From Acidimicrobiia bacterium (GTDB lineage: Bacteria > Actinomycetota > Acidimicrobiia > IMCC26256 > BP-133), in NCBI GenBank assembly GCA_025923175.1, contig JAICGL010000018.1:1-16864 (forward strand): a stretch of DNA of 16,864 nt. The letters are read 5' to 3'. Under the pieces are notes generated by a model. That model ran no database searches, was not told where the DNA came from, and saw only the letters and a list, made by a program, of their open reading frames with translations. The position numbers and the translations under genes are program-made. This document shows, piece by piece, positions 6,612 to 12,536 of the stretch. How positions within the stretch are numbered: the first letter of the stretch is position 1; every line of letters starts with the position of its first letter.

Positions 6612-8126
6612 TCAGAACGTTACCAGTGGCTTGTCGGTCAGCTTCTCGACGAGGAAGTTCAGGAAGAAGAACCCGAAGAACACGACGTTGGCCATCAGCC
6701 CCGCATAGGCCCACTTCGACGGACGGGCCGCCTTGGGCAGGCGCTTGTTCAGGTAGATGAAGACGAACGGGTAGATGACCGCGCCGAGGTTCGACATGTT
6801 GGCTGATATCTGGATCAGCTCCGTTGGCTGGAAGAAGTGGAGCACCACCCCGATGGTCACGAGGAGCAGAACCATGAACGCGAAATAGAAGCGGCGCAGG
6901 TCGCCACCGGTCGCCTCCTGGATGCGGGGGCTGATGTTGACCGCGTCGGTGACGTTCCGGACGAGCGCTTCGAAGATCCCCACCTGCGTGTCGAACAGGA
7001 TGAGGAAGCCGACGAGCAGGGTCAGATAGAAGAGCCAGCGGCCGTATTGGCTCCCGAGCACGTCGGCGGCGAACGTCGTCACGGTGGGGCGGGTCGGCTG
7101 GCGGCCTGAGGTGAGCACCAGATGCCGCATGAGCGCGGTCGGTAGCAACATGCCGACGAAGGCGCCGACGACGAACACGCCCCACTGGTCCAGGTACAGC
7201 AGACGCTTCCACCGCCTCCACGACAAGGCGTTCTTGGCGTCGTCCGGGAATGTCAAGCCTGAGCTCTTGACCTGGCTGCGCTCCCCCCGCATCCCGGTGA
7301 GGAAGCCGACCCGGTGGCCCATGCCGTAGCCCTTGTCGCGGTAGTGGTTGAGGAGTATCCAGTTGAACCCGGAGAGGATGGCGGCGAAACCGGCCAGGGA
7401 ACCGAGTTCGGTGGCCGTGCTCCCTTTCGGCGGCATGGCCGGCGTGACGAATCCCCGCACGCCCTCCCACCAGACATCGAAGGGCACGATCGCCACCGTC
7501 AACACCAGCAGGAACAGGATCTGGAAGGCGACGAGCGCGCCGTTGATGAGCTCGAGACCCCTGGTGATGCGCCGGAAGCCCAGGGTGATCGCGAGGACGG
7601 CCACCAGGAGCAGGATGGCGAAGAGTTCGACGGCCCCCTTGTCGTCGGGGGTCGGCACGCGGCCGTTCACGAGGGCGAACAGGCCGTCGGCTGCGCCCTT
7701 CGCCCACCCTCCCCAGATGTAGGCGAAGAAGATCAGTAGGAGCGAGAACGGCACCCAGAAGATCCGCCCCGGGGGTACCCGGGCGAAGCCGACGATGGGG
7801 ACCTCGCCCGTGGCGATCACATAGCGGGAAATCTCGATGTTGTAGAGAGCCTGGAGCAGGATCGATGCGGTCAGGATCCAGCCGATCCCGATGAAGCCGC
7901 TTTTGCCCACGCTCAGGGGGCCGAGGAGCCATTCGCCGCTCCCGATGGCGGCGCCGAGGGCGATGAAGCTCGGGCCGACGGCGTACTTGAACGCCTCCTT
8001 CCGCCCGAACTTCGGGACCCGCCAGACCTCCTCCGGCGTCGGTAGGTCGGTCACCTCCAGCGGGGGTTGGCTGACCCCCAACTGGTAGGTCCTACCGGTC
8101 CCGGACCCGACGCTGGTTTCGCTCAT
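6612..8126 (-). CDS. Nramp-like (LeuT-fold) membrane transporter lacking the canonical metal-binding motif
   Basis: A 504-residue protein with roughly eleven hydrophobic segments. The first membrane segment, VGPSFIALGAAIGSGEWLL, aligns by eye with Nramp helix 1, but the metal-binding DPGN is replaced by GSGE, and the helix-6 MPH motif is not visible in its likely counterpart ILSGFNWILLNHYRDKG. So it belongs to an Nramp-related branch whose substrate may not be Mn/Fe. A long cytoplasmic N-terminal tail of about 45 residues precedes helix 1. I chose the ATG at 8126, preceded by GGGGGAGG; an in-frame GTG at 8150 adds eight residues and would be almost leaderless from the predicted promoter. It is the first gene of the operon, seven bases before the LIV binding-protein gene, so the two transporters are probably co-transcribed. 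Family call is moderate and function unknown. Confidence 0.8.
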   Translation of the reverse strand: MSETSVGSGTGRTYQLGVSQPPLEVTDLPTPEEVWRVPKFGRKEAFKYAVGPSFIALGAAIGSGEWLLGPLSVGKSGFIGIGWILTASILLQALYNIEISRYVIATGEVPIVGFARVPPGRIFWVPFSLLLIFFAYIWGGWAKGAADGLFALVNGRVPTPDDKGAVELFAILLLVAVLAITLGFRRITRGLELINGALVAFQILFLLVLTVAIVPFDVWWEGVRGFVTPAMPPKGSTATELGSLAGFAAILSGFNWILLNHYRDKGYGMGHRVGFLTGMRGERSQVKSSGLTFPDDAKNALSWRRWKRLLYLDQWGVFVVGAFVGMLLPTALMRHLVLTSGRQPTRPTVTTFAADVLGSQYGRWLFYLTLLVGFLILFDTQVGIFEALVRNVTDAVNISPRIQEATGGDLRRFYFAFMVLLLVTIGVVLHFFQPTELIQISANMSNLGAVIYPFVFIYLNKRLPKAARPSKWAYAGLMANVVFFGFFFLNFLVEKLTDKPLVTF

Positions 8127-8154
8127 GGCCTCCCCCGAACCGAAATTCACCCAT

Positions 8155-8184
8155 CGCTTACCAGCCGACCACGGAGAGAATCAA
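8155..8184 (-). promoter_or_regulatory. Candidate promoter of the transporter operon
   Basis: On the minus strand TTGATT (8184-8179) and TAAGCG (8160-8155) are 18 bp apart. Initiation would fall near 8148-8150, at or beside the alternative GTG start and about 22 bases before the preferred ATG. The -10 match is weak, so this is tentative. Confidence 0.35.
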
Positions 8185-8254
8185 GAAATGGGCGCCGAGC
8201 GCCACGCAGCGTGCGCCGGGCGGAACCGCCCATTTGGGCCCTAAACGGTTTTTT

Positions 8255-8309
8255 GCACCGAGAGCGGGGGTAACGCGCCGCTAGAGACGGTGCCCGGCAA
8301 GGCGGCACC
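8255..8309 (+). promoter_or_regulatory. Bistable 5' leader with two mutually exclusive hairpins, candidate cis-regulatory RNA
   Basis: Hairpin A pairs GCACCG (8255-8260) with CGGTGC (8288-8293), and contains an inner stem AGCGG (8263-8267) with CCGCT (8278-8282). Hairpin B pairs GGTGCC (8289-8294) with GGCACC (8304-8309) around a nine-base loop. The bases GGTGC at 8289-8293 are shared, so only one hairpin can form. The ribosome-binding site AAAGGAGA follows at 8313-8320, three bases after hairpin B. I could not match it to a riboswitch class known to me. Confidence 0.35.
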
Positions 8310-8323
8310 CCGAAAGGAGAACC

Positions 8324-9355
8324 ATGCGACGAACCATCCTCACCGCTGCCGCTCCGGCATGTCTCCTCGTTGGTTTTACGCCCATTGCGGCGACCGCCGA
8401 CGTGGCGGGCACTCCAGCGCCACCGGCCAGTGCAACCGCCACCGCTGCCCAGTTGAGCGACCAGGTCTCGATTTCTAAATCGGAGGCAAAGGCCGACGAA
8501 TCCTCCTCCGACGCTTCGGCGTCCGTGATCTCGGTCGGCGGCAAGCCGGTCCCCGCCGAAACCCCGTCCGGTGGCAGCTCCTCCGGCGGTACCGAGTCAG
8601 GCGAGGGTGAGAACAAGGGCGCGCTGATCGACACCGTCGACAAGTCCCCTGTCCGGGTCCAGGTCGCGCCGTGGAAGGCTCGGGCGACCGGGCAGAAGAA
8701 CTCGAAGGAGAGCAAGCGGACGTCATCTGCGTCCGCCGCCCTCGCCACCGTCGAGGTGCCTGACCACGCCAAGATCAGCCTGCTGACATCGGACGCCAAC
8801 GCCGAGCACACCAGCATGCAGAGCACCGGCAAGAGCACGTCCGACGCCGCCGACATCTCGATCGGCGACATGCGATTCGTCCTGCTCCACTCCGAGGTGA
8901 ACAGCAGCGCCAAGGGCGACACCTATCTCGTCGGCCTGAACGGTCAAAAGATCGGTACGCGTGAACAGCTCGGCGAGCTGTGCGCGCTCGATGTCTCCGG
9001 CGTGGCCGCGGTGTCGTGCCTGACGGCCACTGGCGGCACGTCCAACGGCATCGCCTCCGGCGAGGCCGAGGTGCTCGGTATCCAGAGCCCGCTGCCGTTC
9101 AACCCGGCCAGCGCGTTCGCCACGGCGGGGACCGCCGGCAGCGGCACGCCGTCGATCCTTCAGTCTGTGGCCGCCGCGGTGCCCATCACTGAGGCACCCC
9201 GGGCCGCGGCTGCTGCTCCGGCCCCGTCCGCCCAGCTGCCGCGCACCGGTGCTGCGGTTGGCGGCCTGGCCGCCTCCGGTCTGATCGGGCTCCTGGCGGG
9301 CTTCGCCATGCGCCTGCTGGGCCGGCCGCGTTCGAAGGTGCAGCTGCCCGCCTAA
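8324..9355 (+). CDS. LPXTG (LPRTG) sortase-anchored surface protein
   Basis: A 343-residue secreted protein. The N-terminus is a Sec signal peptide: MRRT, a hydrophobic core, and probable cleavage after an AATA near residue 25. The mature part starts with a low-complexity Ala/Thr/Ser/Gly region (to about residue 100), then a more ordered part about 140-265. The ordered part includes a Cys pair about 14 residues apart (ELCALDV...VSCLTA) that could form a disulfide. It ends with a classic cell-wall sorting signal: LPRTG at 305-309, a hydrophobic helix and a basic tail LLGRPRSK. Sortase would cleave between Thr and Gly and attach the protein to peptidoglycan; no sortase gene is in the window. 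The ATG follows an excellent AAAGGAGA site. The ordered part matches no family I know. It precedes the two-component genes and may be their surface partner, which is inference. Confidence 0.88.
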   Translation: MRRTILTAAAPACLLVGFTPIAATADVAGTPAPPASATATAAQLSDQVSISKSEAKADESSSDASASVISVGGKPVPAETPSGGSSSGGTESGEGENKGALIDTVDKSPVRVQVAPWKARATGQKNSKESKRTSSASAALATVEVPDHAKISLLTSDANAEHTSMQSTGKSTSDAADISIGDMRFVLLHSEVNSSAKGDTYLVGLNGQKIGTREQLGELCALDVSGVAAVSCLTATGGTSNGIASGEAEVLGIQSPLPFNPASAFATAGTAGSGTPSILQSVAAAVPITEAPRAAAAAPAPSAQLPRTGAAVGGLAASGLIGLLAGFAMRLLGRPRSKVQLPA

Positions 9356-9379
9356 CGCACACGTTGCCTACGGATTCGG

Positions 9380-9427
9380 TGGGGCATCGACTGGGTAAGT
9401 CATCCAGTCGATGCCCCATGTTCTTTT
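9380..9427 (+). terminator. Strong intrinsic-terminator-like hairpin containing the start codon of the next gene
   Basis: A perfect 15-bp inverted repeat, 9380-9394 with 9404-9418, closes a nine-base loop and is followed by TGTTCTTTT. That is the form of a Rho-independent terminator, located 25 bases after the stop of the LPXTG gene. The ATG of the response regulator (9411-9413) lies inside the 3' arm, and the U-tract is used as codons for its first hydrophobic strand. It could end LPXTG transcription, limit read-through into the regulator, and hide the start codon in any read-through RNA. Confidence 0.7.
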
Positions 9428-10094
9428 GATCGAGGACGATGCCCGGATCCGGGAGATCGTCGAGCGTGGCCTCGGGTCCCGCGGTTTCGTCGTGACATCA
9501 GCTGAGGACGGGCCGACCGGCCTCGATCTGGCGCAGAAGCTCGAGGTCGACGTCGTGCTCCTCGACCTGATGCTCCCCGGCCTGTCAGGCCTCGAGGTGC
9601 TGGAGGGCATCCGGCTGGCCAAGCCTCGGCTGCCGGTGGTGGCCCTCACGGCCCTCGATGACACCCGCTCCAAGGTCGCCGGCCTCGACGCCGGGGCCGA
9701 CGACTACATCACGAAACCGTTCTCGCTGGAGGAGCTCACCGCCCGGGTGCGGGCCCGGCTCCGGTCCCGGGAGGACGCCGGTGCCCTCAAGGCCGGTCCG
9801 CTCACCGTGGACCCCGTTGCCCACCGGGCCGTGCTCGATGGGCGGGAGGTGCCGCTGTCGGCTCGGGAGTTGGCCCTGCTGGCCGCCTTCATCCGCCACA
9901 ACGGGCAGGTGCTGTCCCGCTCGCAGCTGCTCGACATGGTGTGGGATCTCAACTTCGACCCGGGTTCCAACGTGGTCGAGGTCTACGTCGCGGCCCTGCG
10001 ACGCAAGCTCGGCGCCGGCTGGATCGACACCGTGCGGGGGATGGGCTACCGCTTCTCGGCACCGGTCGAGGCCCCCGCCGACACAGGGTCGTGA
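9411..10094 (+). CDS. OmpR/PhoB-family response regulator
   Basis: A 227-residue two-component transcription regulator. The receiver domain (about 1-115) has the acidic pair Asp9-Asp10, phosphoacceptor Asp52 in VVLLDLMLPG, Thr80 in VALTA and Lys102 in ITKPF, so it should be phosphorylatable. The winged-helix DNA-binding domain (about 128-218) has ELALLAAFIRHNGQVLSRSQLLDMVW, the recognition-helix segment NVVEVYVAALRRKL and the ending IDTVRGMGYRF. The start at 9411 is forced: an in-frame stop lies at 9396-9398 and the receiver's first strand begins at residue 4. There is no Shine-Dalgarno site, and the ATG sits in the 3' arm of a 15-bp hairpin. The cognate kinase is most likely the one at 10520, with one small gene in between. 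Confidence 0.93.
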   Translation: MPHVLLIEDDARIREIVERGLGSRGFVVTSAEDGPTGLDLAQKLEVDVVLLDLMLPGLSGLEVLEGIRLAKPRLPVVALTALDDTRSKVAGLDAGADDYITKPFSLEELTARVRARLRSREDAGALKAGPLTVDPVAHRAVLDGREVPLSARELALLAAFIRHNGQVLSRSQLLDMVWDLNFDPGSNVVEVYVAALRRKLGAGWIDTVRGMGYRFSAPVEAPADTGS

Positions 10095-10104
10095 GAGCAG
10101 CGTC

Positions 10105-10542
10105 GTGAAAGCCGCGGCCGCCGTGTTGGGCGCCTCGCTGATCTTCTTTCTCGGAGTTCTCACTGGCGTGGGGCGTCAGGAGGCAGTGCCTCCGCCCGCA
10201 GCCATTCCCCTCGGTGCGGCGAACGCTCCGGTGGGGTCGGATACATCAGGGCAGCCGCCCGATGCGCCGAAGGGGACGACGACCACGGCGGCCATCCCGT
10301 CGGCGCCCGGCACACCGTCAGGCACCGGCGGCACGACCGGCTCGACCACGGTCACCACCTCAACCACCGCCACGAGTTCGACGACTCCGTCGAGCACCAC
10401 CACGACCCGGCCCGGAGACGTGGAGCAGGTCGACAGTCAGGTCAACTGCCGGTCGCGAGGCGAGGGCAAGGGGAAACGTGAACCGTGCCCGTCCACCACG
10501 ACGGCGACCGAGGCGCCCGGTGGCGGCCGCAACAACCGCTGA
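10105..10542 (+). CDS. Small membrane-anchored Thr-rich protein between response regulator and kinase
   Basis: A 145-residue protein with no family I recognise. It begins VKAAAAVLGASLIFFLGVLTG, a single hydrophobic segment that may be a signal anchor or an uncleaved signal peptide, so most of it would lie outside the membrane. Residues about 30-110 are a flexible linker very rich in Thr, Ser, Pro and Gly. The C-terminal part holds two Cys residues about 14 apart (VNCRSRG...REPCPS), a possible disulfide. The start is GTG, 10 bases after the regulator stop, with only a poor ribosome site, implying coupling. Its 3' end overlaps the kinase start. Position in the operon suggests an accessory or sensing role beside the kinase, but this is inference. 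Confidence 0.6.
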   Translation: MKAAAAVLGASLIFFLGVLTGVGRQEAVPPPAAIPLGAANAPVGSDTSGQPPDAPKGTTTTAAIPSAPGTPSGTGGTTGSTTVTTSTTATSSTTPSSTTTTRPGDVEQVDSQVNCRSRGEGKGKREPCPSTTTATEAPGGGRNNR

Positions 10543-12067
10543 ACGGCGCCGTCGGACCGTCAGCCTGCCCACCAGGCTGACGGCGATCGCCGCTCTGCTC
10601 GTGGCAGCCACCGTGCTGGTCGTCGGGGGCGTCGCCCTCCGGCTCATGCGCGACGACCTCGGCGCCAATCTCGACCGGCGGCTGCGGTCGGCAGCGACGT
10701 CGTTCAGCGAGGGGCCGGCCGGCCGGGTCGGCGACCCTGCCCAGCTTGCTGTCGAAGCCCGCCGGTGGCTGGCGGTGCAGGCCCACGCCGAGGACGAGGT
10801 CATCGCCGTTCGCACGTCCGACGGTCAGGTTCTCTCGACCAGCGGCGGACTGGATCTCGATACGGTCGACCGGGTCGACGACCTGCTGGGCGCGACCGCA
10901 GCCCGCTGGTGGACGGTCGACGGCCCGAGCGACGGGCGGATCCGGGCCCTGACCGTGCCACTGGTGCTGGAGGGCGAACCGAGCGGGACGCTGCTGGTTG
11001 CGGCCACGACCGCAGCCGTCGAGCGGACTGCCGACCGCCTGCTCTCGGCGGTGGCCTGGGCCAGCGGACTCGGCCTGGCCTTCGCCGTGGCACTGGCGTT
11101 CATCTCCGTCCGGCGGACGCTCGGGCCCCTCACCCGCATGGCGGCCGAAATCGACGCCATTGAACCGCGCGGCGAGCTGCCAACCGATCTGGCTGCCACG
11201 GTTGATGCCGCGCCCGGCGACGAGGTCAGCCGGGTGGCCGACGCCTTCGACAGCCTGCTCGGCCGCATCGACGAGGCCATCGCCTCGCAGCGGCGGTTCA
11301 TCTCCGATGCGTCCCACGAGCTGCGCACGCCGCTGACCGTCGCCCGGGGCCACCTCGAGCTCGTGGGGCGACTCGACGACCCCGACGCCGACCGGTCCAT
11401 TCGGCTGGCGCTGGATGAGCTCGACCGGATCCGCTCGATCGTCGAGGAGCTGCTGCTCCTGGCCCGCCTCGACGAGGGTCTGCCGATGGTCGAGGAGCCG
11501 GTGGAGGTCGACCTGCTGCTTCGGGAGGCGACACTGCGCGGAATGGCGCTCGGTCAGGGGGAGATCAAGATCGATGCCCCCGAGGGGCTGACGGCTATGG
11601 CCGACGCCGACCGCCTGCTTCAGGTCGTGAGCAATCTCGTCGGCAACGCTCTGCGGCACGGTGGAGAGGGCGTCACCATCACGCTGGCCGCCCGGGCGGA
11701 ACAGGCCGGAGTCGTCATTGATGTCGCCGACGACGGGCCGGGCATCGCTCCGGGCGATCTGCCCCACGTCTTCGACCGCTTCTACCGGGGTTCCGCCGCC
11801 CGTCAGGGCGTACCGGGTGGATCCGGTCTCGGCCTGGCGATTGTCGCTTCGCTGGTCGAAGCCATGGGGGGTTCGGTGTCGGCGACGTCGACGGTCGGTG
11901 CAGGCACCACCTTTTCGATCTGGCTGCCCTCAGTCCCGTCCGCAGACGCGACACCGCCGGCGCCCGAAGGCGCCGGCGGTGAATCCGGACAGGGGGGAGA
12001 GCCATCCGGAGGGTTTGCTGCTGTTCCTGCCCAACCTGGGAGTGTCAGCGGTAGACGCGGCGGGTGA
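10520..12067 (+). CDS. Membrane sensor histidine kinase (HAMP-HisKA-HATPase)
   Basis: A 515-residue sensor kinase, the probable partner of the regulator at 9411. Transmembrane helix 1 is about residues 20-40, an extracytoplasmic sensor domain of about 130 residues follows, and helix 2 is about 175-197, then a HAMP linker (RRTLGPLTRMAAEIDAI). The H-box SDASHELRTPLT has His266 as the autophosphorylation site. The ATPase domain shows the N-box VSNLVGNALRHG (from about 370), G1 DVADDGPGI (about 401-409), F-box FDRFYRG and G2 GGSGLGLAIV (about 433-442). After the ATPase domain comes an odd 45-residue Pro/Gly/Glu/Ala tail, part of which encodes a strong hairpin. I prefer GTG 10520 (GAGG six bases upstream, 23-base overlap with the previous gene). 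GTG 10478, preceded by AAGGGGA, is a credible alternative adding 14 basic residues. Confidence 0.9.
   Translation: MAAATTAERRRRTVSLPTRLTAIAALLVAATVLVVGGVALRLMRDDLGANLDRRLRSAATSFSEGPAGRVGDPAQLAVEARRWLAVQAHAEDEVIAVRTSDGQVLSTSGGLDLDTVDRVDDLLGATAARWWTVDGPSDGRIRALTVPLVLEGEPSGTLLVAATTAAVERTADRLLSAVAWASGLGLAFAVALAFISVRRTLGPLTRMAAEIDAIEPRGELPTDLAATVDAAPGDEVSRVADAFDSLLGRIDEAIASQRRFISDASHELRTPLTVARGHLELVGRLDDPDADRSIRLALDELDRIRSIVEELLLLARLDEGLPMVEEPVEVDLLLREATLRGMALGQGEIKIDAPEGLTAMADADRLLQVVSNLVGNALRHGGEGVTITLAARAEQAGVVIDVADDGPGIAPGDLPHVFDRFYRGSAARQGVPGGSGLGLAIVASLVEAMGGSVSATSTVGAGTTFSIWLPSVPSADATPPAPEGAGGESGQGGEPSGGFAAVPAQPGSVSGRRGG
11952..11981 (-). terminator. 13-bp hairpin with UUCG loop on the minus strand, probable DUF6458 terminator
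   Basis: A perfect inverted repeat pairs 11952-11964 with 11969-11981 around CGAA. Read on the minus strand the loop is TTCG closed by C-G, the extra-stable UUCG tetraloop. It lies 63 bases beyond the stop of the minus-strand DUF6458 gene, where a terminator is expected. No long U-tract follows, as in many high-GC terminators. It is embedded in the C-terminal coding tail of the kinase gene. Confidence 0.55.
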
Positions 12068-12317
12068 CGTTGCGGCGGAGCGGTGCGTCGTCCTCGATCA
12101 CGACATCACGCCGGCCCACGACGACCTCGTCGTCGTTGCGGTAGCTCCGCGGGTTCCAGTTGTCCCACAGCACGAGGGAGAACAGCATCCCGAGAAGCCC
12201 GATCACCATCAGGATCACGCCGATGGTGTCAAGGTCGACGCCCGACAGGTTCGTCTCCACGGCGAAGGTCAGGATGGCGCCGACTGCGAGGAAGAAAAGA
12301 CTGATACCAGTAGCCAT
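12045..12317 (-). CDS. DUF6458 family small membrane protein
   Basis: A 90-residue protein with two membrane segments: ISLFFLAVGAILTFAVE (about 5-21) and TIGVILMVIGLLGMLFSLVLW (about 31-51), joined by the short loop TNLSGVDLD. The C-terminal part is charged and probably cytoplasmic (DDEVVVGRRDVVIEDD, then an Arg-rich end). This layout matches the actinobacterial DUF6458 family as I recall it; function is unknown. The ATG at 12317 has an AGGAGG site five bases upstream, so the start is secure. The gene converges on the histidine kinase gene and the two coding regions overlap by 23 bases. It diverges from the ABC exporter across 219 bp containing a SoxR-type promoter directed the other way; I found no convincing promoter for this gene itself. 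Confidence 0.85.
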   Translation of the reverse strand: MATGISLFFLAVGAILTFAVETNLSGVDLDTIGVILMVIGLLGMLFSLVLWDNWNPRSYRNDDEVVVGRRDVVIEDDAPLRRNVTRRVYR

Positions 12318-12444
12318 GATGGCCTCCTAGGAATCGGGCGGACTGTTGTCATGCCTCTATTCGTTTCCCGCCGTGTGAAGCGGTGGTGAGGCCAACCTGA
12401 AAATTTCCTCATTTGCGCAAAAGGTCCAAATGGGCCGCCCCGCC

Positions 12445-12475
12445 TTGACCTCAAGTTCGCTTGAGGTCTTAACGT
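12445..12475 (+). promoter_or_regulatory. MerR-type promoter with 19-bp spacer driving the ABC exporter
   Basis: A -35 TTGACC (12445-12450) and a -10 TAACGT (12470-12475) are separated by 19 bp. That spacing is too long for normal sigma-70 use and is the hallmark of promoters activated by MerR-family proteins, which untwist the spacer. The layout copies the Escherichia coli soxS promoter (-35, palindrome in the spacer, 19-bp spacing). Transcription would start near 12482, about 55 bases before the exporter ATG. Confidence 0.75.
12447..12468. promoter_or_regulatory. SoxR box (CCTCAAG-TTCG-CTTGAGG)
   Basis: Perfect 9-bp arms GACCTCAAG and CTTGAGGTC flank TTCG. The central 18 bp match the known SoxR operator, CCTCAAG and CTTGAGG half-sites with a 4-bp centre, differing only at two centre bases (TTCG instead of TTAA). 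SoxR is a [2Fe-2S] MerR-family sensor of redox-cycling compounds. In Streptomyces coelicolor its known targets include an ABC transporter gene and oxidoreductases. A TTCG-loop terminator is less likely, as the repeat sits exactly in the promoter spacer. Confidence 0.75.
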
Positions 12476-12536
12476 CGAGTTGAGGACCTGCCGATAAGGG
12501 AGGGACCTCACCGAAACCGGCGAAAGGTGACGCGCG

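Noticed and set aside
6331..7932. 533-codon minus-strand frame inside the Nramp-like and binding-protein genes
   Set aside because: Same strand but another frame; Arg/Pro/His-rich with no motif, while the two overlapped genes have clear family features.
8221..8250. Terminator or ECF-sigma promoter around GGGCGGAACCGCCC and GGAAC
   Set aside because: The short hairpin is followed only by ATTT and has no gene to terminate, and the distance from GGAAC to the next GTT-like -10 is too long for ECF promoters.
8255..8309. Known riboswitch (c-di-GMP-I, c-di-AMP ydaO, SAM, ZTP)
   Set aside because: I looked for the conserved core strings of these classes; only short chance resemblances such as GAGCGGGGG and CCGGCAA occur, not the full cores.
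12372..12405. TGAGG...CCTCA inverted repeat upstream of the SoxR box
   Set aside because: Five-base arms with a long, uneven loop are expected by chance.
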